From NCBI GenBank assembly GCA_963708735.1, contig CAVPTW010000014.1, positions 1-64,000 on the forward strand: a DNA stretch of 64,000 nucleotides, in the 5' to 3' direction. Position numbers and translations under genes: made by a program. Below, piece by piece: positions 34,048 through 42,327 of this stretch (positions within the stretch are counted from its first letter, which is position 1; each line of letters starts with the position of its first letter). The stretch comes from JAGPUQ01 sp963708735. Its GTDB lineage: Bacteria; Pseudomonadota; Gammaproteobacteria; Pseudomonadales; Porticoccaceae. The notes beneath the pieces are model-generated. The model ran no database searches and was not told the DNA's origin. It saw only the letters and a list, made by a program, of their open reading frames with translations.

Positions 34048-34950
34048 ATGTTCCGAAACTGGTTTTCCCGCCTTCTGGCCCGCAGCGAGCGCAAACCGGC
34101 TTGGGGGGGGATACCTGTTCTCTGCTACCACAGCTGGACAGTAAACGGCAGCGACTATGCCAACAATGACCACGAAGCGCTGAGGCAGGATCTGCAGACA
34201 CTCGCTCGCAAGGGCTACCAGGTGTTGCCTGTCGAGGCGCTGGTGGCGCTGCTGCGGGGCGAGTTGGATACGGCAATCGTGGCCGGGCGCAAACTGGTCT
34301 GCCTGACCTTCGACGACGGCCGCGACCATGACTACCTGCCGGCCGACTACGGCGCAATCGGCACCATTCCCGGATTTCACGCCTTGCTGGAGCAAAGCCG
34401 GGAATGGCTGCCGCTATGTATTGAGGGTTACCGCGCGGTTTCCTTTGTCATCGCCTCGCCAGAGGCGCGATCCATTCTTGACCAGCAAGCCGCGCGCGGG
34501 CAGGACGAGTGGCGCGATTGCTGGTGGGAAGACTGCGCGCGGGCAGGGATCATGGGTATTGCCAACCACAGCTGGGATCACGTACACGACACCCTGCCTG
34601 AAGTGCGGCAGCGCGACAATCACAAGGGCAGCTTTCATGCCATAGACACCTTTGACGATGCCGACAGACAAATCGCCGCTGCCCAGGACTACATCAATCT
34701 CAAGACCGGCAATCGCAGCATGCCGGTGTTCTGTTATCCCTACGGCCACGTCTCCGACTATGTGCGAGACCAGTACCTGCCACAACATGGAGCAGCTCTG
34801 GGACTGCAGGCGGCCTTCAGCACTGCAGGTGCATCTGTCACCCCGCAGAGCAATATCTGGGCATTGCCGCGCTTCGTCTGTGGCTGGCACTGGCGTTCCC
34901 CGCAGGAATTCGAGGACCTGCTGGATGCCGTACTACGGGGTGAACGATGA
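34048..34950 (+). CDS. Polysaccharide deacetylase-like (NodB homology) protein
   Basis: A 300-residue protein with carbohydrate esterase 4 motifs: YHSW near residue 27, CLTFDDGRDHDY (metal-binding Asp pair), IANHSWDHVHD (HxxxH-type metal motif) and FCYPYGHVSDY. It has no obvious signal peptide, only an amphipathic N-terminus (MFRNWFSRLLARSERK), so it may act inside the cell or at the membrane surface. The spacing of metal motifs is longer than in typical chitin deacetylases. Its stop overlaps the start of the next gene by 4 bases, so the two are coupled. Lower GC and flanking gene remnants suggest acquisition by transfer. Confidence 0.8.
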   Translation: MFRNWFSRLLARSERKPAWGGIPVLCYHSWTVNGSDYANNDHEALRQDLQTLARKGYQVLPVEALVALLRGELDTAIVAGRKLVCLTFDDGRDHDYLPADYGAIGTIPGFHALLEQSREWLPLCIEGYRAVSFVIASPEARSILDQQAARGQDEWRDCWWEDCARAGIMGIANHSWDHVHDTLPEVRQRDNHKGSFHAIDTFDDADRQIAAAQDYINLKTGNRSMPVFCYPYGHVSDYVRDQYLPQHGAALGLQAAFSTAGASVTPQSNIWALPRFVCGWHWRSPQEFEDLLDAVLRGER

Positions 34951-35516
34951 GCGTACTGCGCGGGCTGTTGAAACGGCTTGGGCTGCACCGGGAACCGAAG
35001 GTCGCACCGGACTATGGAAATCTGGACAGCTGGTTTTCCGTTCGGGAGATTGAAGATGCCGAGCCCTTGGTAGGCGAGTTGTTCAGGCGACGCTTTCATA
35101 CCGATAGCTTTCCCGGCGAGCCACGGCATTTTGTCGCCTTTGCCAGGCAAGCCGATGGCAGTGAACTGACACTTGGCTACGTTCATTACACACATTGGGA
35201 TGGCTGTGAGTTGTGCGGCGGTCTGGTCGTTGACGACAACAACTACCCCCGGCTCACTGCCGAAGCATGGCAAACCCTGCGTCAGTCGGGAGGCATTGCA
35301 GAACAACTGTTGCGACAAAGCTTCGCTGCATTGCCTGGATCGACCCAGGCAATCTGGGCCCGTATCGGCCATCCGAAATCCGAAGTTGTGTGTCGGCGTG
35401 TGGGATTTGAAAAGACGGATGCCGAATACATCTTCGTGATCTGGCGCGACAAGCGTCTGAATGCGGAAGCCAGGCAGGCACTCATCGAAAGGGTTGTAGG
35501 CATCGGACCCTTCTGA
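34947..35516 (+). CDS. GNAT-like acyltransferase, unassigned
   Basis: A 189-residue protein translationally coupled to the deacetylase-like gene. Its body resembles a GNAT fold: LGYVHYTHWDGCELCGGLVV as central strands, a helix at GGIAEQLLRQSF, and HPKSEVVCRRVGFEKTDAEY, which recalls the C-terminal NxxAxxxYxxxGF motif of acetyltransferases. The acetyl-CoA loop (Q/RxxGxG/A) is not clear. Pairing of a deacetylase with a possible N-acyltransferase suggests modification of a sugar or peptide, but no substrate can be given. Confidence 0.55.
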   Translation: MSVLRGLLKRLGLHREPKVAPDYGNLDSWFSVREIEDAEPLVGELFRRRFHTDSFPGEPRHFVAFARQADGSELTLGYVHYTHWDGCELCGGLVVDDNNYPRLTAEAWQTLRQSGGIAEQLLRQSFAALPGSTQAIWARIGHPKSEVVCRRVGFEKTDAEYIFVIWRDKRLNAEARQALIERVVGIGPF

Positions 35517-35699
35517 TTGCTCGCCGGCATCTCTTGTCACGAGCCTTGCGCGCGATGCAACCTGCGGAGTTTGGCGCAGTTCACGTCGTGCGCGCCTGTA
35601 AATTGAACTGTGTATCTGCCTATTGAAACGGTGCGGCTTGGCCGCGAGCGGTAGCGACATGGTACTGACGACGAAGATGCTTGACGCTCTGGAGATCGA

Positions 35700-35813
35700 G
35701 TAGCCCGCGCGGTCGGCGAGGCGGGCGAGGTCCGCTATCTCCGCCAGTATGCGGCGGTAGCGCACCGGGTCCTTGCCCGCCATGCCCGCTTCCAGCTCGG
35801 CGAAGCGGCCCAT
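35700..35813 (-). pseudogene. Truncated copy of the LLM oxidoreductase N-terminus
   Basis: The minus strand encodes FAELEAGMAGKDPVRYRRIL followed by AEIADLARLADRAGY, nearly identical to residues 13-47 of the intact LLM gene at 39821. At the DNA level I count about 8 mismatches in 113 bases. Similarity stops abruptly on both sides: the intact gene continues GFGHPEHH, the fragment reads into unrelated sequence. It is a fragment from a related gene or partial duplication. Confidence 0.85.
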
Positions 35814-35895
35814 GGTCACGCGTGCCTGCGCAATCGGCTCGCGAATCCGGCCCTGATCCGGACGGACGCCACGCCTAAACCGTTCACCGCAACCG

Positions 35896-35921
35896 CGCCG
35901 GCTTTTCCCTCAAAGCCGGCG
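35896..35921. other. Perfect 10-base-pair hairpin
   Basis: CGCCGGCTTT pairs with AAAGCCGGCG around a 6-base loop. There is no T-run of useful length on either side, so it is a weak terminator candidate at best for the upstream plus-strand genes. Confidence 0.6.
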
Positions 35922-36022
35922 TTGCGTTTCAGGCGCATCAGCGCGACCGGCTCGCCACGCTGCCAGTTCAGACTCATTTCTGGGTTGGACGGGGACTTGC
36001 CACCCCCCGCACTACCGATGAC

Positions 36023-37249
36023 TCAGAGCAAGTCATCGAACGGCAGCACCTGCACCGGCGCGCCGGCCGCGATCGCCCCGTCGCCCGCGGGCACCAGGAT
36101 AAAGGCGTTGCAGCGTGCCAGCGCCGCGAAGGCGCCCGAGCTCTGCTGGGGATCGGGCAGCGCCCGCCAGCCGCCCGCGCCATCCGGATCGAGGCGACCG
36201 CGCAACAGCTCCAGCCGGGTGCGGTTGCGGCGCAGGGGCGCGCCGGCGCGGGCCTGGATACAGAGCGGCGCGGGATCGTCGGCACCCTGGAGTTTGCGAA
36301 TCGCCGGGACCACCAGTTGCTGAAAGGTCACCAGCGCGGACACCGGGTTGCCGGGCAGGCCACACACCAGCGCCGCGCCCAGGCGACCAAAAATAAAGGG
36401 CTTGCCGGGCTTGAGCGCCACTTTCCAGAAGTCCACTTCACCCAGTTCGTCGAGCAGGACGCGCGCGTGATCCGCTTCGCCCACCGAGGCGCCACCGCAG
36501 GTGATCACCAGATCGGCGTCTGCGGCGCCCTGCAGGAAGGCTGCACGCAACAGCTCCGGATCGTCGCGGACAATACCCAGGTCGAGCACCTCCGCGCCCA
36601 GACGTTCGAGCATCGCACCGATGACATAGCGATTGCTGTCATGGATCTGGCCCGGCGCCAGGGGTGCGCCGGGCGGGCGCAGTTCATCGCCGCTGGCGAA
36701 GAGAGCGACCCGCAGCCGGCGCCGCACCGTCGCGGTGGCCAACCCCAGCGTCGCCAGCACGCCGAGCTCGATGGCGCCAATACGCCGGCCGGCGGGCAGC
36801 ACCAGCGCACCGCGCGCCACGTCCTCGCCGGCCCGGCGCACATTGGCGCCGCGCGCACCCGGTGCCGCCGTCAAGCGCACCTGATCGCCGCTGCGCGCGA
36901 CATCTTCCTGAATCACCACGGTGTCGGCTCCCGCCGGCAGATGGCCGCCGGTGGTGATGCGCACGCATTCGCCCGGGCCGACCGTCCCGGCCCAGGGCGC
37001 GCCGGCGAGTGCGGTGCCGATCACCCGCAGCACAACGCCCGGCGCCAGATCGGCGTGGCGCACGGCGTAACCGTCCATGGCCGAATTATCGGCCGGCGGC
37101 AAATCCCGGGGCGCATGGACCGCGTGGGCGAGAATCCGCTGCGAGAGCGCCGCGAGCGGTACTTCTTCCATGTCCGCGACCGGCACCACCGCCGCCAGCA
37201 TCCGGGCGCGGGCGTCGTCGAGCGTCAACAAAGGTGCTTTTTGCGTCAT
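36023..37249 (-). CDS. moeA: Molybdopterin molybdenumtransferase MoeA
   Basis: A 408-residue MoeA, which inserts molybdate into adenylylated molybdopterin. Conserved segments include PPADNSAMDGYAV, GECVRITTGGHLPAGADTVV, the MPT/ATP-binding ITCGGASVGEADH and GLPGNPVSALVTF. The ATG at 37249 (MTQKAPLLTLDDARARML) gives the normal start; the frame runs on upstream without homology. It is unlinked to moaABCDE-mobA, about 9 kb away, on the opposite strand and alone, so it has its own promoter near 37250-37400. Confidence 0.94.
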   Translation of the reverse strand: MTQKAPLLTLDDARARMLAAVVPVADMEEVPLAALSQRILAHAVHAPRDLPPADNSAMDGYAVRHADLAPGVVLRVIGTALAGAPWAGTVGPGECVRITTGGHLPAGADTVVIQEDVARSGDQVRLTAAPGARGANVRRAGEDVARGALVLPAGRRIGAIELGVLATLGLATATVRRRLRVALFASGDELRPPGAPLAPGQIHDSNRYVIGAMLERLGAEVLDLGIVRDDPELLRAAFLQGAADADLVITCGGASVGEADHARVLLDELGEVDFWKVALKPGKPFIFGRLGAALVCGLPGNPVSALVTFQQLVVPAIRKLQGADDPAPLCIQARAGAPLRRNRTRLELLRGRLDPDGAGGWRALPDPQQSSGAFAALARCNAFILVPAGDGAIAAGAPVQVLPFDDLL

Positions 37250-37402
37250 GGTCTGCTCGGAGCTCGGGTCATGGTTTACTCCGTGGTCTGGCCAGCGGAC
37301 CGCTGCTACCATGCGGCAAAGTGACCTCCGAGGGCAACGCCGCGTACGATTCGGCGAACATCCCACCTCCCGCAGGGTAACCTTCCACAGGATAACCAAG
37401 AC

Positions 37403-38038
37403 ATGAAACTCTACGATTACCCCCAGGCTCCCAATCCCCGCCGCGTGAACATTTTTCTGGCCGAGAAAGGCATTTCGGTGGAACGCGTCCCTGTCGACCT
37501 GATGAAGGGCGAACAACTGCGGCCCGAGTACCGCGCCAAGAATCCGGCCTGCGACATTCCCATGCTGGAACTGGACGACGGCACCTGCATCAGCCAGATT
37601 CGCGCCATCTGCCGTTACTTCGAGGAGATTCATCCCAAGCCCGCGCTGCTGGGCAGCACGCCGACCGAGAAGGCCCTGTGCGAAATGTGGGAGCACCTCG
37701 CGTTCATGAACGGCCTGCTCGCGGTGGCCGAGGTGTTCCGCAACACCGCCAAGGGCTTCGCGAACCGCGCCGTGGTGGGACCACATTCCTATCCGCAATC
37801 AGCGGAGCTGGCCGAGCGCGGCCGCGCACGGGTCCAGAATTTTTTCGCGGACTTCGAGACGCAACTCACCGGGCGCCCGTATGTCGCCGGCGATTTCTAT
37901 TCCATGGCGGACATCACCACGCTGGTCACCTGCGACTTCGCCAAGTGGATCAAGGCGGAAATTCCTGCGGAGTGCGTCAATCTCAAAGCCTGGTACGGGC
38001 GGGTGTCGGCGCGCCCGGCGGTGCAGGCCAACAGCTGA
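37403..38038 (+). CDS. Glutathione S-transferase family protein
   Basis: A 211-residue cytosolic GST with an N-terminal thioredoxin-fold domain (KLYDYPQAPNPRRVNIFLAE, where the early Tyr/Ser/Asn region supplies the thiol-activating residue) and DIPMLELDDGTCISQIRAIC, containing the cis-Pro and the Ser that binds the glutathione gamma-glutamyl group. A helical C-terminal domain follows with DFYSMADITTLVTCDFAKW. It is divergent from moeA and lies near oxidoreductase genes, so detoxification or a catabolic thiol-transfer step is possible. Confidence 0.88.
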   Translation: MKLYDYPQAPNPRRVNIFLAEKGISVERVPVDLMKGEQLRPEYRAKNPACDIPMLELDDGTCISQIRAICRYFEEIHPKPALLGSTPTEKALCEMWEHLAFMNGLLAVAEVFRNTAKGFANRAVVGPHSYPQSAELAERGRARVQNFFADFETQLTGRPYVAGDFYSMADITTLVTCDFAKWIKAEIPAECVNLKAWYGRVSARPAVQANS

Positions 38039-38200
38039 CCCGGACACCGCACAGGCCCCGCGGGTGCGAGGCCTGCGCGGCCTGTGCTAAATTGGCTTGC
38101 CTCCAGGGCGAGCGGCATCGCGCCGGCGGATTCCGGTCGGCATCGGCGGCGTACTCGAAATCGAATTCATTCAACACTCCATTCAAGAGGGAACACCACC

Positions 38201-38677
38201 ATGAGTCTTGATCAACGCCAATTTCGGGACGCGCTCGGCGCGTTCCCCACCGGCATCACCGTCGTCACTGCCAAGGATGTCGACGGCAAACCGGTCGGCG
38301 CCACCGCCAATAGTTTTTCTTCGGTATCCCTGGATCCGCCGCTGGTACTGTGGAGCGTCGCCAAGACCGCCAACTGCTACAACGCCTTCATGAAGGCGAA
38401 ACACTTCGCCATCCACATACTCCACTCCGGCCAGGAAAACATCAGCCGCCTGTTTGCCACCAAGGAAGCCGACAAGTTCGCCAACCTCCAATGGTATGAG
38501 AGCGCCCAGGGCGCGCCCCTGCTGGCCGACTTCAGCGTGCGCTTCGAATGTTCCACCGAGCATCTCTACGAAGGTGGCGACCACGTCATCATCGTGGGCC
38601 GGGTACACGAAATGAGCGTGCAGGAGTGCGAACCCCTGGGCTTCTACAAGGGCAAGTACGCGAAAATCGTGGTCTGA
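38201..38677 (+). CDS. Flavin reductase domain protein
   Basis: A 158-residue FMN-binding split-barrel protein of the flavin reductase family. Typical features are FRDALGAFPTGITVVTAKDV, GATANSFSSVSLDPPLVLWS and HIIVGRVHEM with the family His. The ATG at 38201 has AGAGGGAAC upstream. These enzymes reduce free FMN or FAD with NAD(P)H for separate monooxygenases; LLM-type candidates are encoded at 30786 and 39821. A two-component monooxygenase system is inferred from this proximity. Confidence 0.88.
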   Translation: MSLDQRQFRDALGAFPTGITVVTAKDVDGKPVGATANSFSSVSLDPPLVLWSVAKTANCYNAFMKAKHFAIHILHSGQENISRLFATKEADKFANLQWYESAQGAPLLADFSVRFECSTEHLYEGGDHVIIVGRVHEMSVQECEPLGFYKGKYAKIVV

Positions 38678-38736
38678 CCGATCTGCCCGCTTCCGTCCGT
38701 ACACCAACCAGCACAACCTAGCCCGGAGGGCCGGCA

Positions 38737-39735
38737 ATGAGCGACACCTTTAACGCCCTGATGCTCGACCGCAATGAAGACAAGACCGTCAGCGCCAGCA
38801 TCAAGCGTCTGGCGCTTGCCGACCTGCCCGATGAAGACGTGCTGGTGGATATCGCCTACTCCACCGTCAACTACAAGGACGGCCTCGCCGTCACCGGCGC
38901 CTCGCCCATCGTGCGCAAGTTCCCCATGGTGGCCGGCATCGATCTCGCCGGCACCGTGGCGACATCCCGCGACAGCCGCTTCCAGCCCGGCGACCGGGTG
39001 CTGGTGAATGGCTACGGTCTGTCGGAGCGATTCTGGGGTGGCTATGCACAGCGCCAGAAACTCAAGCCCGAATGGCTGGTGCGGGTACCGGACGCCTTCA
39101 GTCTGGAAGAGGCCATGGCGATCGGCACCGCGGGCTACACCGCGATGCTGTGCGTGCAGGCGATTCGCGACTGGGGCGTGCAGCCCGACGCCGGCCCAGT
39201 GGTGGTCACCGGCGCCGCCGGCGGCGTCGGCACCGTGGCGATCATGTTGCTGGCCAAGCTGGGCTATCCGGTCACCGCTGCCACCGGACGGGTCGAGGAA
39301 GCACGTGCCTTGCTGGAGCAACTCGGCGCCAGCGAGATCATCCCGCGCGCGGAGCTGGCCCGCGACGCCGCGCCCCTGGAAGCCGAGCGCTGGGCGGCCG
39401 CGGTGGATACCGTGGGCGCGAACACGCTCGCCAGTGTCATCGCCCAGACCCGTTACGAGGGGATCGTCACCGCCTGCGGGCTCGCCGGCGGCGCCGGACT
39501 GCCCACCTCGGTGATGCCCTTCATCCTGCGCGGTGTAACCCTGCGCGGCATCGATTCGGTGATGGCCGCGCAACCGCGCCGCCAGCGCGCCTGGGACGAA
39601 CTCGCAAAACTGGTGGATCGCAATCTGCTGCGCGCGATCTATCAAGTCGAACCCTTGGCGCGGGTACCGGAGCTCGGACGTGCCATTCTCGCCGGCGCGA
39701 TCAAGGGCCGCGTGGTGATCGACGTCAACCGCTGA
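38737..39735 (+). CDS. acuI: AcuI/YhdH-type zinc-free alcohol dehydrogenase (acryloyl-CoA reductase family)
   Basis: A 332-residue medium-chain dehydrogenase/reductase of the YhdH/AcuI group. It has NYKDGLAVTG, the NADP-binding VVTGAAGGVGTVAIMLLAKL, and RGVTLRGIDSVMAAQPRRQR. Zinc ligands of alcohol dehydrogenases are absent, as expected. AcuI reduces acryloyl-CoA to propionyl-CoA in dimethylsulfoniopropionate or 3-hydroxypropionate metabolism; in this setting it may detoxify an acryloyl-CoA intermediate. It lies 59 bases after the flavin reductase, same strand. Confidence 0.85.
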   Translation: MSDTFNALMLDRNEDKTVSASIKRLALADLPDEDVLVDIAYSTVNYKDGLAVTGASPIVRKFPMVAGIDLAGTVATSRDSRFQPGDRVLVNGYGLSERFWGGYAQRQKLKPEWLVRVPDAFSLEEAMAIGTAGYTAMLCVQAIRDWGVQPDAGPVVVTGAAGGVGTVAIMLLAKLGYPVTAATGRVEEARALLEQLGASEIIPRAELARDAAPLEAERWAAAVDTVGANTLASVIAQTRYEGIVTACGLAGGAGLPTSVMPFILRGVTLRGIDSVMAAQPRRQRAWDELAKLVDRNLLRAIYQVEPLARVPELGRAILAGAIKGRVVIDVNR

Positions 39736-39820
39736 CCGCTCTGGCAACGAGCGGCTGGCGCCCGTGCCGGGGCGCACCTATCATCGGCGGCGATAACAAA
39801 AACTGACCGGGGCGCCGCCG

Positions 39821-40951
39821 ATGAAATTCAATCTGTTCATGTACGGGACCGTGGGCCGCCGCGCCGAGCTGGAAGCGGGTATGGCGGGCAAGGACCCGGT
39901 GCGCTACTGCCGCATGCTGGCGGAGATCGCCGACCTCGCCCGCCTCGCCGACCGCGCGGGCTACTTTGGCTTCGGCCACCCCGAGCACCATCTCCAGATC
40001 GAGGGTTTCGAGGCTTCCAACGATCCCGGCCTGATGGCCATGTGGCTGGGCCGCCACAGCGAAACGCTGCGCATCATTCCCTGCGGCTTCGTCTCCACCA
40101 CCAACAACCCTCTGGTGACCGCCGAAAAAATCGCCACGCTGGACTGCATGCTGGGCGGCCGCCTCGGTGTCGGTCTGGTGCGCGGCTATCAGGCGCGCTG
40201 GCTGGAAAACTTCAAGATTCAGCCGCAACTGACCGCCGTCGGTCCCTGGAACAAGGGCTCGGATGCCGACGAGGACAATCGCGAGTACTTCGCGGAGTTC
40301 GTCGACGTGGTACTGAAGGCGCTGCGCGAGGATACCTTCAGCCATCGCGGCAAATACTGGCAGTTTCCGCCGCCGGGATTTCGCAATCCACACCTGCACC
40401 CGGTGTATTCCCGCTACGGTCAGGGCGTCACCGGCGACATGCAGGTGGAACAGATCGGCATCGCGCCGCGACCGCTGCAAGCCGAGATTCCGCTTTACGG
40501 CGGCTTCTCCCACAGTCTGCGCTCGGCCAAATTCTGGGCGCGCCACAAGGGCCGCCCCATCGTGCTGGCCGGCGATCTCGATTTCCTGCAACTGCTGTGG
40601 AAGGAATGGGGCGCGGAGGCGGATCGTCTCGACATCGCCTACCGGCCCGGCGATCAGGCCTGCTGGGGTGGCATCATGGTGTGCGCCGAGACCGACGCCC
40701 AGGCCCGGGAGTGGTACGGCGAGATGGCCTGGCTGTGGGACCAGTGGATGAAACCCTTCGGACAGGGCGTGCCCGAACTGCTGGTGGGCAGCCCCGACAC
40801 CCTGAACCGGCGCATCGAGGCCGTCGGCAAGGCGATCCCCCTCGATGAAATCTTCCTGCTCATCCCCCAGGGCATTCTGGAGCCGGACAAACTGCTGCAC
40901 AGCATCGACCTGTTCGCGCGCCGGGTATTGCCGAACTTTGCGGCTGGCTGA
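39821..40951 (+). CDS. LLM class flavin-dependent oxidoreductase
   Basis: A 376-residue luciferase-like protein starting MKFNLFMYGTVGRRAELEAG. Motifs: LADRAGYFGFGHPEHHLQIE (analogue of the luciferase HH motif), LRIIPCGFVSTTNNPLVTAE and MLGGRLGVGLVRGYQARWLE. It differs strongly from the LLM gene at 30786. A related truncated fragment occurs at 35700-35813. It follows flavin-reductase and acuI-like genes on the same strand, so it may be part of one oxidative pathway. Confidence 0.87.
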   Translation: MKFNLFMYGTVGRRAELEAGMAGKDPVRYCRMLAEIADLARLADRAGYFGFGHPEHHLQIEGFEASNDPGLMAMWLGRHSETLRIIPCGFVSTTNNPLVTAEKIATLDCMLGGRLGVGLVRGYQARWLENFKIQPQLTAVGPWNKGSDADEDNREYFAEFVDVVLKALREDTFSHRGKYWQFPPPGFRNPHLHPVYSRYGQGVTGDMQVEQIGIAPRPLQAEIPLYGGFSHSLRSAKFWARHKGRPIVLAGDLDFLQLLWKEWGAEADRLDIAYRPGDQACWGGIMVCAETDAQAREWYGEMAWLWDQWMKPFGQGVPELLVGSPDTLNRRIEAVGKAIPLDEIFLLIPQGILEPDKLLHSIDLFARRVLPNFAAG

Positions 40952-41024
40952 ACGCCCAGGGCCAGCACCGCGCCAGCACCCGCGCCATACAATGACCGTC
41001 GGTAACACGAGTCGGGAATCCCCC

Positions 41025-41609
41025 ATGCCGAAACGGCTGATCGTCGCCATCACCGGCGCCTCTGGCGCCGTCTACGGCGTGCGCCTGTTACAGATGCTGC
41101 GCGAGCTGCCCGGGATCGAAACCCATCTGGTGATCTCGCCCGCCGGTGCCGCCACCCTGCGACAGGAAGTGGGCATGGAACCGGCTGAATTGAAGGCGCT
41201 GGCCTCGGTCAGTCACGGCTACCGGGAGATCGGCGCCACCATCGCCAGCGGTTCCTTTGTCACCGCCGGGATGGTGATCGCGCCCTGCTCCATGAACACG
41301 CTGGCCGGCATCGCCCATGGCCTGGGCGGCAATCTCATCACCCGCGCCGCTGACGTGACACTGAAGGAACGGCGCCGGCTGGTCCTGTTGACCCGCGAGA
41401 CGCCGCTCACCCTCGCCCACCTGCGCAACATGACAGCGGTTACCGAGATGGGCGCGGTGGTGGCGCCGCCGGTGCCGGCGTTCTACACCGCACCCACCAG
41501 CATCGACGCTATCGTCAACCACACGATAGGCCGCGCGCTCGACCATCTGGGTCTCGGCGATTCCGGCGCCGGGCTGATACAGCGCTGGCGCGGACTGAGA
41601 GAAACCTGA
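41025..41609 (+). CDS. ubiX: UbiX family flavin prenyltransferase
   Basis: A 194-residue flavoprotein that prenylates FMN to make the cofactor of UbiD-family decarboxylases. Strong motifs: AITGASGAVYGVRLL, GSFVTAGMVIAPCSMNTLA, NLITRAADVTLKERRRLVLL and RETPLTLAHLRNM, in the family order. The ATG at 41025 gives the normal start; the frame is open further upstream without homology. No ubiD-type partner is in the window. It may serve ubiquinone synthesis or a catabolic (aromatic acid) decarboxylase. Confidence 0.92.
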   Translation: MPKRLIVAITGASGAVYGVRLLQMLRELPGIETHLVISPAGAATLRQEVGMEPAELKALASVSHGYREIGATIASGSFVTAGMVIAPCSMNTLAGIAHGLGGNLITRAADVTLKERRRLVLLTRETPLTLAHLRNMTAVTEMGAVVAPPVPAFYTAPTSIDAIVNHTIGRALDHLGLGDSGAGLIQRWRGLRET

Positions 41610-41732
41610 GCACCGGGTCCGGCGCGGCTTCACCGCCCACGCCGCTGCCTATCTTTTCGCCTGGGCGCGGATGCGCTGCTGGGCCAGCTGAGTGAGGGTG
41701 ATGGCCTTGGCTACGTCCGCGCTCTTGCGGAT

Positions 41733-42213
41733 ATGGCGCTCCAGCAGCAGTTTGGCGCCATGCTGGGCAACGACGTGGCGCTGCTGCGCGGCGCCATCGC
41801 CCCCTGCCAGCGCCTGCTGGCCGCGGCCCGCAGCGCCGGGATATTGATCATCCACACCCGCGAGGGCCATCGGCCGGATCTCGCGGACGCGCACCCGTCC
41901 AAGCTGGCCCGCGGCAAGGGACCGCTCCGGATCAGCGACCACGGCCCCATGGGCCGCATCCTGATCCAGGGCGAACACGGTCACGACATCGTCCCCGAGC
42001 TGGCGCCGCACCTGACGAGCCGGTGTTCGACAAGCCCGGCAAGGGTGCCTTTTACAACACGGATCTGGCGCAGATCCTTGCCAACCACGGCATCCGCACG
42101 CTGCTCGTCGCCGGCGTCACCACCGCGGTAGCGTGCACGCGACGGTGCGCGAGGGGAACGACTGCGGCTTCGAATGTCTGTTGTTGGCAGACTGCTCCGG
42201 AGCGACGGATTGA
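41733..42213 (+). pseudogene. Isochorismatase-family hydrolase pseudogene
   Basis: Three plus-strand frames join into one cysteine-hydrolase sequence: FGAMLGNDVALLRGAIAPCQ, LIIHTREGHRPDLADAHPSK and GPMGRILIQGEHGHDIVPEL; then EPVFDKPGKGAFYNTDLAQI and TLLVAGVTTAV; then VHATVREGNDCGFECLLLAD. Single missing bases near 42012 and at 42130/42131 explain the frame changes. The second removes one base from what should be the catalytic Cys codon (GVTTxVCVH). The N-terminal DMQ region with the catalytic Asp is also gone, and the end is truncated at 42213. Confidence 0.85.
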
Positions 42214-42327
42214 TCTTCCCAGCGCTGATCGTCGGGTCTATGCTGAACCGCAACCAGTTTTGCTTTCCTTCCCAGCTTTACCTTGTCAAAACAACAATCG
42301 GGCCAAAACTACAATCGGGGGTGAACC

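Larger units (their letters stand above)
35517..36022. other. Gene-free region with LLM fragment and stable hairpin
   Basis: This 506-base stretch has no intact gene. It holds a 114-base LLM gene fragment (35700-35813) and a perfect 10-base-pair hairpin (35896-35921). It marks the right edge of the small accessory island before moeA. Confidence 0.6.
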
